Of a stretch of DNA of 64,000 bases, positions 18,010 to 26,033 are shown piece by piece; within the stretch, counting starts at the first letter, position 1, and the number at the start of each line of letters is the position of its first letter. The notes beneath the pieces were generated by a model that was not told the DNA's origin, searched no databases, and saw only the letters and a program-made list of their open reading frames with translations. Source of the DNA: Enterobacter sp. SA187 (GTDB lineage: Bacteria > Pseudomonadota > Gammaproteobacteria > Enterobacterales > Enterobacteriaceae); NCBI RefSeq assembly GCF_001888805.2, contig NZ_CP019113.1:1302001-1366000 (forward strand), written 5' to 3'. A program made the translations under genes and the position numbers.

Positions 18010-19002
18010 TTACAGCTGGCTCTTTTGATGGAATCCGTCTTTGATGACAGTGGCGTCGATATTGTCTTTATTCACTTCGATTGGCGTCAGCAGGCGGGCG
18101 GGCACATCTTTCAGTCCGTTGTTCAGCGTGGCATCAGCCTTAGGCGTTTTGCCGTTACCCAGTTCGACAGCGATCTCCGCAGCGGTGTTCGCCAGTTGGG
18201 TGATCGGCTTATAGACGGTCATCGTCTGGCTGCCGTTGATAATGCGTTTGACCCCGGCGAGATCCGCATCCTGGCCTGAAATCGCCACTTTACCCGCCAG
18301 ACCCTGCGCACTCAGCGCCTGGATCGCGCCGCCCGCCGTGGCGTCGTTCGAGGCGACTACCGCATCAATTTTGTTATTGTTGGCGGTCAGCGCGTTTTCC
18401 ATGATTTTGAGCGCGTTTTCCGGCAGCCAGCCGTCAGCCCACTGATCGCCGACAATTTTAATTTTTCCGCTGTCGATATAGGGTTTTAATACTTTCATCT
18501 GACCGGCGCGGAAGAGCTTGGCGTTATTATCCACCGGTGAGCCGCCCATCAGGAAATAATTGCCCTGGGGCACTTTTTCTACCAGGCTTTGCGCCTGAAG
18601 TTCGCCGACTTTTTCATTATCAAAGGAAATATAGAAATCGATGTCAGCATTATTAATCATGCGATCGTAGGCTAATACTTTTATGCCTTCCTGCTTCGCT
18701 TCTTTTACGACGTTACTTAATACCTGACCGTTGTAAGGAATAATAACCAGCACATCAACGCCGCGGTTGATCATATTTTCAATCTGCGACATCTGGGTTT
18801 CTTCGTTGCCATTCGCAGACTGCACAAATACTTCGGCACCTAAGGATTCGGCTTTTTTAACAAAAATATCGCGATCTTTCTGCCAGCGCTCCAGACGCAG
18901 GTCATCAATGGCCATACCGATTTTAATCTCTTTCGCCTGCCCGGCAAAGGTGGCGAGCAGCAGGGAAGCGCAGACTGTAAGGCAAAGGTTCTTTATCTTC
19001 AT
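18010..19002 (-). CDS. xylF: D-xylose periplasmic binding protein
   Basis: Periplasmic solute-binding protein that delivers xylose to XylGH. 330 residues from the ATG at 19000-19002, with signal peptide MKIKNLCLTVCASLLLATFAGQA. The mature protein is a sugar-type PBP (KIGMAIDDLRLERWQKD at its start). The frame extends upstream to 19101, but that part is non-coding promoter sequence. First gene of xylFGHR, divergent from xylA across a 369-bp control region. Confidence 0.96.
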   Translation of the reverse strand: MKIKNLCLTVCASLLLATFAGQAKEIKIGMAIDDLRLERWQKDRDIFVKKAESLGAEVFVQSANGNEETQMSQIENMINRGVDVLVIIPYNGQVLSNVVKEAKQEGIKVLAYDRMINNADIDFYISFDNEKVGELQAQSLVEKVPQGNYFLMGGSPVDNNAKLFRAGQMKVLKPYIDSGKIKIVGDQWADGWLPENALKIMENALTANNNKIDAVVASNDATAGGAIQALSAQGLAGKVAISGQDADLAGVKRIINGSQTMTVYKPITQLANTAAEIAVELGNGKTPKADATLNNGLKDVPARLLTPIEVNKDNIDATVIKDGFHQKSQL

Positions 19003-19371
19003 AATAGTAATACCTTTTTGTAGGGTTATAGGGCCTGAGATAAAAGAAACATGCAGGATCCAGACGCAGCAAATTCTTAACGCGGAATCAAAACCTGGCA
19101 ATTACTGATTTTTATCCTGGCGTTACGATATTTGGTTTATTTGCTAATTTATGACCGCGATCTGATTTTAATCTTCCCGGGTATTAGATTTTGCAGAAAA
19201 TTGGAAGGCGCGCCGCAAGGTAACCTGTAGACATTTATTTTGGGAGCCAGCGCACGTTTGTGCATTATCTCAATAGCAGTGTGAAATAACGTAATTGAGC
19301 CAGGCGCTGAGAGGATCCAGTATTAACGCAGCAACGAACACTCGCCGCATACATTGATTATGGAGCTGATT
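19003..19371. promoter_or_regulatory. Divergent xylF / xylA control region
   Basis: A 369-bp gap between divergent xylF and xylA. A stretch around 19250-19300 (including GTGTGAAATAACGTAATTGAG) closely resembles the E. coli xylA promoter/XylR region as I remember it, and GCGCACGTTTGTGC just before it is a short dyad. In E. coli two XylR dimers bind near the xylA and xylF promoters with a CRP site between them; I cannot place the CRP site with confidence. The xylA start has TATGGAGCTGATT as ribosome-binding region. Confidence 0.7.
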
Positions 19372-20691
19372 ATGCAAGCCTATTTCGACCAACTTGAACG
19401 TGTACGCTACGAAGGTACCCAATCCACCAATCCGTTAGCCTTCCGCCACTACAATCCGGACGAGCTGGTTCTGGGCAAGCGCATGGAAGATCATCTGCGT
19501 TTCGCCGCCTGTTACTGGCACACCTTCTGCTGGAACGGCTCTGATATGTTTGGCGTGGGAGCCTTTGAACGCCCCTGGCAGCAGGCGGGCGATGCGCTTG
19601 AGCTGGCAAAACGTAAAGCCGATGTGGCCTTTGAGTTTTTCCACAAACTGAATGTGCCTTACTACTGCTTCCATGATGTCGACGTCTCGCCGGAAGGCGC
19701 ATCGCTGAAAGAGTATCTGAACAATTTTGCGAAAATGACCGACGTGCTGGCGCAAAAACAGCAGGAGAGCGGCGTGAAGCTGCTGTGGGGCACGGCAAAC
19801 TGCTTTACTAATCCTCGCTACGGCGCGGGCGCGGCCACCAACCCGGATCCGGAAGTGTTCAGCTGGGCGGCCACGCAGGTGGTGACGGCAATGAACGCTA
19901 CCCATCAACTGGGCGGTGAAAACTATGTGCTGTGGGGTGGTCGCGAAGGCTACGAAACCCTGCTGAATACCGATCTGCGCCAGGAGCGCGAGCAAATTGG
20001 CCGCTTCATGCAGATGGTGGTGGAGCACAAACACAAAATCGGCTTCCAGGGCACTCTGCTGATTGAGCCAAAACCGCAGGAGCCAACCAAGCACCAGTAC
20101 GATTACGACGTCGCCACGGTCTACGGCTTCCTCAAGCAGTTCGGTCTGGAAAAAGAGATCAAAGTGAATATCGAAGCCAACCACGCCACTCTGGCGGGGC
20201 ACACCTTCCACCACGAGATCGCCTCCGCCATCGCGCTGGGCATCTTTGGCTCTGTGGATGCTAACCGTGGCGATCCACAGCTGGGCTGGGATACCGACCA
20301 GTTCCCGAACAGCGTTGAAGAGAACGCGCTGGTGATGTATGAAATCGTCAAAGCGGGCGGTTTTACCACCGGTGGTCTGAACTTTGACGCCAAAATCCGC
20401 CGCCAGAGCACCGACAAATACGATCTGTTCTACGGTCATATTGGCGCGATGGACACCATGGCGCTGGCGCTGAAAGTGGCGGCGCGCATGATTGAAAGCG
20501 GCGAACTGGATAAGCGCGTGGCGAAGCGTTACGCAGGCTGGAACGGTGAGCTGGGTCAACAGATCCTGAAAGGACAGCTGTCGCTGGCGGAACTGGCGAA
20601 GCACGCTGAGCAACAAAACCTGGCGCCGCAGCACCAGAGCGGCCATCAGGAACTGCTGGAAAATCTCGTTAACCGTTATCTGTTTGGTTAG
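19372..20691 (+). CDS. xylA: Xylose isomerase
   Basis: Divalent-metal TIM-barrel enzyme converting D-xylose to D-xylulose. 439 residues from the ATG at 19372 (MQAYFDQLERVRYEG). Active-site residues are visible: H101 and D104 (FHDVDVSPEG), and E232 and K234 (LIEPKPQEP). An in-frame ATG at 19360 and a start at 19354 exist, but 19372 gives the E. coli-like length and has GGAG about 8 bases upstream. Induced by XylR with xylose. A 9-bp hairpin separates it from xylB. Confidence 0.97.
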   Translation: MQAYFDQLERVRYEGTQSTNPLAFRHYNPDELVLGKRMEDHLRFAACYWHTFCWNGSDMFGVGAFERPWQQAGDALELAKRKADVAFEFFHKLNVPYYCFHDVDVSPEGASLKEYLNNFAKMTDVLAQKQQESGVKLLWGTANCFTNPRYGAGAATNPDPEVFSWAATQVVTAMNATHQLGGENYVLWGGREGYETLLNTDLRQEREQIGRFMQMVVEHKHKIGFQGTLLIEPKPQEPTKHQYDYDVATVYGFLKQFGLEKEIKVNIEANHATLAGHTFHHEIASAIALGIFGSVDANRGDPQLGWDTDQFPNSVEENALVMYEIVKAGGFTTGGLNFDAKIRRQSTDKYDLFYGHIGAMDTMALALKVAARMIESGELDKRVAKRYAGWNGELGQQILKGQLSLAELAKHAEQQNLAPQHQSGHQELLENLVNRYLFG

Positions 20692-20699
20692 CAAACCCT

Positions 20700-20724
20700 G
20701 AGCGCCACGTCCGTCGTGGCGCTC
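20700..20724 (+). terminator. Intercistronic stem-loop xylA / xylB
   Basis: GAGCGCCAC (20700-20708) pairs perfectly with GTGGCGCTC (20716-20724) around a 7-nt loop. It lies 9 bases after the xylA stop and 29 bases before the xylB start, with no U tract. It is more likely an mRNA-stabilising 3' hairpin that favours xylA over xylB than a full terminator. Confidence 0.6.
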
Positions 20725-20753
20725 CGATCACAGCCTGTACAGGAGCAGTCATT

Positions 20754-22208
20754 ATGTACATCGGTATCGACCTCGGCACCTCGGGCGTAAAAGCGATCCT
20801 GCTGGGCGAGCAGGGTAACGTGCTTGCCTCTTACACCGAGTCGCTGACGGTTTCACGCCCGCATCCACTCTGGTCCGAGCAGGATCCCGAACAGTGGTGG
20901 CTGGCGACGGATCGCGCAATCAAAGGCCTCGGCGCACAGCATCCGCTGGCCCAGGTAAAAGCCGTGGGGATCGCCGGGCAGATGCACGGCGCCACCCTGC
21001 TTGATAAACAGGACGTTATCCTGCGTCCGGCGATTTTATGGAACGATGGCCGCTGCGGTGAAGAGTGCGCGCTGCTTGAAGCCCAGGTGCCGGACTCGCG
21101 CGCCATTACCGGCAATCTGATGATGCCCGGTTTTACCGCGCCAAAACTGCTGTGGGTGAAGCGTCACGAACCGGACGTGTTCGCCCGCGTGGCGAAAGTA
21201 TTACTGCCTAAAGATTACCTGCGTCTGCGCATGACCGGCGAGTACGCCAGCGATATGTCCGATGCGGCAGGCACCCTGTGGCTGGACGTCGCGAAGCGTG
21301 ACTGGAGCGATACCCTGCTGGCAGCCTGCGGACTGACCCGCGACCAGATGCCCGCGCTGTTTGAAGGCAGCGCCATTACCGGCAGTCTGTTGCCTGAGGT
21401 GGCGCAGGCCTGGGGATTACCCGCCGTGCCGGTGGTGGCTGGCGGAGGCGATAACGCCGCCGGTGCCGTGGGCGTTGGCATGATCGATGCGGGCCAGGCG
21501 ATGCTCTCCCTCGGCACCTCCGGCGTCTATTTTGCCGTCAGCGATGGCTTTCTGAGTAAACCGGAAAGCGCCGTGCACAGTTTCTGCCACGCGCTGCCGG
21601 AACGCTGGCATTTAATGTCCGTGATGCTGAGCGCCGCCTCCTGTCTCGACTGGGCGGCGAAGCTGACCGGCCTGTCCTCGGTGGCGGAACTGATTAACGC
21701 CGCGCAGCAGGCGGATAAGAACGCCGGTGACCTCTGGTTTCTGCCGTATCTCTCCGGCGAGCGCACGCCGCATAACAACCCGCAGGCGAAAGGCGTCTTT
21801 TTTGGTCTGACCCATCAGCACGGGCAGAACGAACTGGCGCGCGCTGTGCTGGAAGGCGTCGGCTACGCGCTGGCGGACGGCATGGATGTGGTGCATGCCT
21901 GTGGCATCACGCCGCAAAGCGTCACGCTGATTGGCGGCGGAGCGCGCAGCCCTTACTGGCGGCAGATGCTGGCGGATATCAGCGGTCAGCAGCTGGATTA
22001 CCGCACCGGCGGCGATGTCGGTCCGGCGCTCGGCGCGGCAAGGCTGGCGCAGATCGCCCTTAACCCGGATCGGGCGCTGTCCGATCTGCTGCCGCCGTTG
22101 CCGCTGGAGCAGGCGCATCTGCCGGATGCCGCGCGCCACGCGCATTACGCACCGCGCCGGGAAACCTTCCGCCGCATCTACCAGCAGCTTCTGCCGTTGA
22201 TGTCGTGA
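20754..22208 (+). CDS. xylB: Xylulokinase
   Basis: FGGY-family kinase that phosphorylates D-xylulose to xylulose 5-phosphate for the pentose phosphate pathway. 484 residues. The N-terminal ATPase-fold motif YIGIDLGTSGVKAILL, the substrate-loop MHGATLLD, the acid in GGGDNAAGAVG and the C-terminal FGGY-type LIGGGARSPYWRQMLAD are all present. Second gene of xylAB; preceded by an ACAGGAGCAG ribosome-binding site. Followed by a GC-rich hairpin. Confidence 0.97.
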   Translation: MYIGIDLGTSGVKAILLGEQGNVLASYTESLTVSRPHPLWSEQDPEQWWLATDRAIKGLGAQHPLAQVKAVGIAGQMHGATLLDKQDVILRPAILWNDGRCGEECALLEAQVPDSRAITGNLMMPGFTAPKLLWVKRHEPDVFARVAKVLLPKDYLRLRMTGEYASDMSDAAGTLWLDVAKRDWSDTLLAACGLTRDQMPALFEGSAITGSLLPEVAQAWGLPAVPVVAGGGDNAAGAVGVGMIDAGQAMLSLGTSGVYFAVSDGFLSKPESAVHSFCHALPERWHLMSVMLSAASCLDWAAKLTGLSSVAELINAAQQADKNAGDLWFLPYLSGERTPHNNPQAKGVFFGLTHQHGQNELARAVLEGVGYALADGMDVVHACGITPQSVTLIGGGARSPYWRQMLADISGQQLDYRTGGDVGPALGAARLAQIALNPDRALSDLLPPLPLEQAHLPDAARHAHYAPRRETFRRIYQQLLPLMS

Positions 22209-22211
22209 AAG

Positions 22212-22233
22212 CAGGCCGTCCGCGAACGGCCTG
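22212..22233 (+). terminator. Terminator after xylB
   Basis: CAGGCCGT pairs with ACGGCCTG around a 6-nt loop, starting 4 bases after the xylB stop. The T-rich stretch (CCTTTTC) follows only after about 8 bases, so efficiency is uncertain. Confidence 0.6.
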
Positions 22234-22262
22234 ATGATGTCCTTTTCTGGTATTAGCAAACG

Positions 22263-22311
22263 CAGGACGCCTTGTCAGAATGGCAGTACACCCACTGCAC
22301 AAGGCGTCCTG
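22263..22311. repeat. Perfect 13-bp inverted repeat upstream of the hydrolase/GlxA pair
   Basis: CAGGACGCCTTGT (22263-22275) is the exact reverse complement of ACAAGGCGTCCTG (22299-22311), with a 23-nt spacer that itself contains GCAGT and ACTGC in dyad symmetry. The right arm ends 3 bases before the ATG of the decayed hydrolase gene. It may be the operator of the adjacent AraC-type regulator or a structured 5' leader; there is no T run, so it is unlikely to be a terminator. Confidence 0.6.
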
Positions 22312-22314
22312 AAA

Positions 22315-22604
22315 TGACCCGTACCGCGCTTATCAATATCGATACCCAACAATCCTTCCCGCAAAAAGATTTCTGGCAGGAGGAGGAGTAGTTGCCTGCA
22401 TTTCAGGAGGCAATGCTCCGTCTGGTGGCGGCGGATCTGGGCTACCGCGTGACCTTTGTCAGCGAAGCGACGTTAACCTTCCCGATGACGCATAATGGCA
22501 TTACGCTGGACAGCGCAACGCTGCGTCACCGCACGGAAACCGTGCTGGTGGATCGCTTTGCCGCCATTAAAACCGTAACCCAAACGCTGGAGTCGCTTGC
22601 ATGA
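22315..22604 (+). pseudogene. Decayed isochorismatase-like cysteine hydrolase
   Basis: The first codons read MTRTALINIDTQQSFPQ, the usual start of a cysteine hydrolase of the isochorismatase family, but a TAG stop appears at codon 26 (22390-22392). In the same frame after the stop comes LPAFQEAMLRLVA, then directly ADLGYRVTFVSEATLTFPMTH and a normal C-terminus to 22604. The middle of the fold, including the catalytic Cys region, is absent. The total is about 96 codons, whereas family members have about 180-200. Thus there are two lesions: a nonsense codon and an internal in-frame deletion of very roughly 90-100 codons. The stop overlaps the next gene by 4 bases, preserving the old operon structure. 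Confidence 0.85.
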
Positions 22605-23521
22605 GTGTGGATGTCTGGTTCGTGATGCTGCCGGGGGTGCTGGCGCTGGATATGACCGGCCCGGCAGAAACCTTTGCGCTGGCGGGCAATGCGTTCCGCC
22701 TGCATTTCATCGGGCCGGACGCCGAGGTGCCGACCTCTGTCGGCGTGACCATGGGCAATATCGCGCCGCTGCCCGACACGCTGCCGGATGGCAGTCTGCT
22801 GGTGCTTCCCGGCGTGTCAGACTCCTCACGCTATTTCGCCACACCGCAGGCCGACCGTGTTTGTCACTGGTTGATGCGCCAGCAGCCGCTGATCCACAGC
22901 CAGAACATCACCCTGATGTGCGTCTGTTCCGGCTCCCTGCTGGCGGCGAAAGCCGGGCTGATGCAGGGGATCACCTGCACCACACACCACGATGTGATCG
23001 CCCGGCTGAAGGCCGCCGCGCCGACGGCGCAGGTGAAAGAGAACCGCATTTTTATTGAAGATCGCGGCATCTGGACCAGCGCCGGTATCACCTCGGGGAT
23101 TGATTTAACCCTGCACCTGATTAACCGCCTGTGCGGGCCGGAAACGGCGCTGGCCGTGGCGCGGGAGATGGTGGTGTGGTTTCGCCGCTCGGGGGACGAT
23201 CCACAGCTGTCGCCCTGGTTGCGCTATCGTAATCATCTGCATCCGGCGATCCACCGGGCGCAGGATGCGTTAACGAATGCACCTGAAAAAGCCTGGTCGC
23301 TGGTGGACATTGCCGCCTGTGCGCACGTCAGCCCGCGTCACCTGACGCGGCTGTTCCAGCAACATCTGGGCATCAGCGTGCGCGACTACCTGGAACAGCT
23401 GCGGCTGGCGGTGGCGGAGCAGTGGCTGGTGCAGGGGCGCGGTGTCGAACACGCGTCGCAGGCCGCGGGATTTTCCTCTCCGCGGCAGCTGCACCGCGCC
23501 CGCCAGCGGGCCATCAGCTGA
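22601..23521 (+). CDS. GlxA-family AraC-type transcriptional regulator (DJ-1/PfpI domain)
   Basis: 306 residues. The first ~190 residues form a DJ-1/PfpI (class I glutamine amidotransferase-like) sensor domain, with the nucleophile-elbow-like segment LMCVCSGSLLAAKAGL. The C-terminal ~100 residues hold an AraC double helix-turn-helix (SLVDIAACAHVSPRHLTRLFQQHLG, then VEHASQAAGFSSPRQLHR). Members of this family often sit beside a cysteine hydrolase gene and control it; here that partner is the pseudogene just upstream, whose stop overlaps this ATG (ATGA). The regulator is intact, so it may have other targets or be at an early stage of loss. It ends 8 bases inside the convergent wecH. Confidence 0.85.
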   Translation: MSVDVWFVMLPGVLALDMTGPAETFALAGNAFRLHFIGPDAEVPTSVGVTMGNIAPLPDTLPDGSLLVLPGVSDSSRYFATPQADRVCHWLMRQQPLIHSQNITLMCVCSGSLLAAKAGLMQGITCTTHHDVIARLKAAAPTAQVKENRIFIEDRGIWTSAGITSGIDLTLHLINRLCGPETALAVAREMVVWFRRSGDDPQLSPWLRYRNHLHPAIHRAQDALTNAPEKAWSLVDIAACAHVSPRHLTRLFQQHLGISVRDYLEQLRLAVAEQWLVQGRGVEHASQAAGFSSPRQLHRARQRAIS

Positions 23522-24509
23522 CAAAGCGACGGCTATCGAGGCGCTGCAACAGCATCGACAGCGCTAAACTGCATACCAGCGCGGCGGCGAAGATCCACAG
23601 CATATCCAGCAGCGGCGAGCTTTTTATCTCCACCCCGCGCGTGCGTAACGCATGAATAATCAGCGCGTGAAAGCCGTAAATGCCTAATGAATGCCGCGAG
23701 ATCAGCCCCAGACCCGGCAGAACGCGGGTATTGAGCGTGTTTTTCACCAGCGTAAGCAGGCTGATGGCGCAGATAAACACCATCGGGCCGCAATAGTGAT
23801 ACCAGGTATCGGCGAAATTACCGCGCCAGCGCAGTTCATGCAGCGTGCCGCGCGAAATGACAAACACTGCGGCAATAAACAGCGCCGCGCACAGCCCGCT
23901 CACATATTTGCGCTGCGTATCCATCATGCCGAGGGCGCGCCCGAGAATGCCGTACAGCACGTAGTAAAAGGTATCGCCGTTGATGTACAGATTCACCGGC
24001 AGCCATTCCACGCCGCCGGTTTTCAGCGACAGGGTATTAGGGTTGGCGACTACGCCAATCACCACGGTCAGCGCCAGCAGCATTTTGCCGCTCACGCTTT
24101 TCACCTGGATCAGCGGCGACAGCAGGTAAATCACAATGATGGCGAAGAAAAACCACAGGTGATAAAACACCGGCTTTTGCAGCAGGTTTCTCAGCGACAG
24201 CTCGCCGTTTATCGAGGTAAAAAACGTAATATAGAGAAACGCCACCAGACTGTAGAACAGCAGGCAGAGGCCGATGCGCAAAAAATGGCGCGGCTGCGCG
24301 CTGCGTTCACCAAAGAACAGATAGCCTGAAATCATAAAAAACAGCGGTACGCTGACCCGCGACGCGGAATTGAGGATATTGGCCATATCCCAGTACAGTG
24401 GGCTGACGCTCTGCGCGTTGGTGATATACCAGCTGGTGGTGTGGATCATCACGACCATCAGGCAGGCGATGCCCCGCAGATTGTCTATCCAGTTAATTTT
24501 TGACTGCAT
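23514..24509 (-). CDS. wecH: O-acetyltransferase for enterobacterial common antigen
   Basis: Multi-pass inner-membrane acyltransferase (Acyltransferase_3 family, about ten hydrophobic segments, 331 residues) that O-acetylates GlcNAc residues of enterobacterial common antigen (E. coli YiaH/WecH). The signature start IDNLRGIACLMVVMIHTTSW is at residues 7-26. The ATG at 24507-24509 has GGGGAACG upstream and gives the E. coli-like start; the longer open frame to 24623 adds 38 residues without family similarity. The 3' end overlaps the convergent regulator gene by 8 bases, so there is no room for a terminator between them. Confidence 0.9.
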   Translation of the reverse strand: MQSKINWIDNLRGIACLMVVMIHTTSWYITNAQSVSPLYWDMANILNSASRVSVPLFFMISGYLFFGERSAQPRHFLRIGLCLLFYSLVAFLYITFFTSINGELSLRNLLQKPVFYHLWFFFAIIVIYLLSPLIQVKSVSGKMLLALTVVIGVVANPNTLSLKTGGVEWLPVNLYINGDTFYYVLYGILGRALGMMDTQRKYVSGLCAALFIAAVFVISRGTLHELRWRGNFADTWYHYCGPMVFICAISLLTLVKNTLNTRVLPGLGLISRHSLGIYGFHALIIHALRTRGVEIKSSPLLDMLWIFAAALVCSLALSMLLQRLDSRRFVS

Positions 24510-24695
24510 TCGTTCCCCGATTTCCGTCTTAAACAGGCTCTGACTCGCGATTGCCAGCGTGTTCTCACTGGATAATTCCGAGTTTCCCGGCTTGCGCTTG
24601 TACCTGCCATGCTGTGTTTGCAATATATTTAACAGCGCAATCAGCCTGCTCCCTCTTATTAAAAATAATAGCCAGATAACATGGCGGCGATAAAA

Positions 24696-24998
24696 ATGAT
24701 GATGAAGTATGTATTTCCAGCATTATTACTCTTACTGACCGGCTGTAGCAGCCCTGACGGGCAGAGCGTACAAAAAGCGCAGCAGGCGAAGGTCAGCCCG
24801 GCCCGCTCGTTGTCCATGGAGCAACTGTGCAAAGAGAACGCCGCTCACCGCTATAATACCGGGGCGCAGAATATTGCAGTCACCGGCTTTGTACAATTTC
24901 AGGCGAGTTATGAAGTGCGCGGCTATACGCCCCGTGAAGAACGTTTTGTTTGCGCTTTCGATCCCGACGGTCAGTTTTTGCACCTTTCCATGCGCTAA
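24696..24998 (+). CDS. ysaB: Small lipoprotein YsaB
   Basis: About 100-residue lipoprotein of unknown function found upstream of glyQ in enterobacteria. The signal MMMKYVFPALLLLLTGC ends in a lipobox (LLTGC), and the C-terminal half (CKENAAHRYNTGAQNI ... YTPREERFVCAFDPDGQFLHLSMR) matches E. coli YsaB well. The start is uncertain: ATG at 24681 or at 24696, 24699 or 24702; the MMM start follows the E. coli form. No strong ribosome-binding site is seen for any of them. Confidence 0.85.
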   Translation: MMMKYVFPALLLLLTGCSSPDGQSVQKAQQAKVSPARSLSMEQLCKENAAHRYNTGAQNIAVTGFVQFQASYEVRGYTPREERFVCAFDPDGQFLHLSMR

Positions 24999-25112
24999 GG
25001 CCACGCCACAAACCCAATTTTCCCTAAACAACCCCGTTTCGTACTGTATATCTTGCGGTCAACGGGTATACTGGCGACTTCCTTAAATCCACCGTATCCA
25101 GCACGAAATATT

Positions 25113-26024
25113 ATGCAAAAGTTTGATACCAGGACCTTCCAGGGCCTGATCCTGACCTTACAGGATTACTGGGCTCGCCAGGGCTGCACCATTGTTCAAC
25201 CATTGGACATGGAAGTGGGCGCCGGCACCTCACACCCGATGACCTGCCTGCGCGCGCTGGGGCCAGAGCCTATGGCGACCGCCTATGTGCAGCCTTCCCG
25301 CCGTCCGACCGATGGTCGCTATGGCGAAAACCCGAACCGCTTACAGCATTACTACCAGTTTCAGGTGGTCATTAAGCCGTCTCCGGACAATATCCAGGAG
25401 CTGTACCTCGGTTCCCTGAAAGAACTGGGTATGGATCCGACCATCCATGACATTCGCTTCGTCGAAGATAACTGGGAAAACCCGACGCTGGGCGCCTGGG
25501 GTCTGGGCTGGGAAGTGTGGCTGAACGGCATGGAAGTGACGCAGTTCACTTACTTCCAGCAGGTGGGCGGTCTGGAATGCAAACCGGTTACCGGTGAGAT
25601 CACCTACGGCCTGGAACGTCTGGCCATGTACATTCAGGGCGTGGACAGCGTTTACGACCTGGTCTGGAGCGACGGCCCGCTGGGTAAAACCACCTACGGC
25701 GACGTGTTCCATCAGAACGAAGTGGAACAGTCCACTTATAACTTCGAATACGCTGACGTCGATTTCCTTTTCACCTGCTTCGAGCAGTATGAAAAAGAAG
25801 CGCAGCAGCTGCTGGCGCTGGAAACCCCGCTGCCGCTGCCTGCTTACGAGCGCATTCTGAAGGCCGCCCACAGCTTTAACTTGCTGGATGCGCGCAAAGC
25901 CATCTCCGTGACTGAACGTCAGCGTTACATTTTGCGTATTCGCACGCTGACCAAAGCCGTTGCAGAGGCTTATTACGCGTCCCGTGAAGCCCTTGGCTTC
26001 CCGATGTGCAACCGAAATAAATAA
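25113..26024 (+). CDS. glyQ: Glycyl-tRNA synthetase alpha subunit
   Basis: Catalytic class II subunit of the alpha2-beta2 glycyl-tRNA synthetase. 303 residues from the ATG at 25113 (MQKFDTRTFQGLILTLQDYW), nearly identical to the E. coli protein. The motif 2 region (PTDGRYGENPNRLQHYYQFQV) and motif 3-like GLERLAMYIQGV are present. Nine bases separate it from glyS, with AAGAGGCGGCC as the glyS ribosome-binding region. An upstream extension of the frame to 25053 lacks similarity and is excluded. Confidence 0.98.
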   Translation: MQKFDTRTFQGLILTLQDYWARQGCTIVQPLDMEVGAGTSHPMTCLRALGPEPMATAYVQPSRRPTDGRYGENPNRLQHYYQFQVVIKPSPDNIQELYLGSLKELGMDPTIHDIRFVEDNWENPTLGAWGLGWEVWLNGMEVTQFTYFQQVGGLECKPVTGEITYGLERLAMYIQGVDSVYDLVWSDGPLGKTTYGDVFHQNEVEQSTYNFEYADVDFLFTCFEQYEKEAQQLLALETPLPLPAYERILKAAHSFNLLDARKAISVTERQRYILRIRTLTKAVAEAYYASREALGFPMCNRNK

Positions 26025-26033
26025 GAGGCGGCC

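Noticed and set aside
18010..19002. XylF as ribose or galactose binding protein
   Set aside because: The neighbours xylG, xylH, xylR and xylA and full-length similarity fit XylF.
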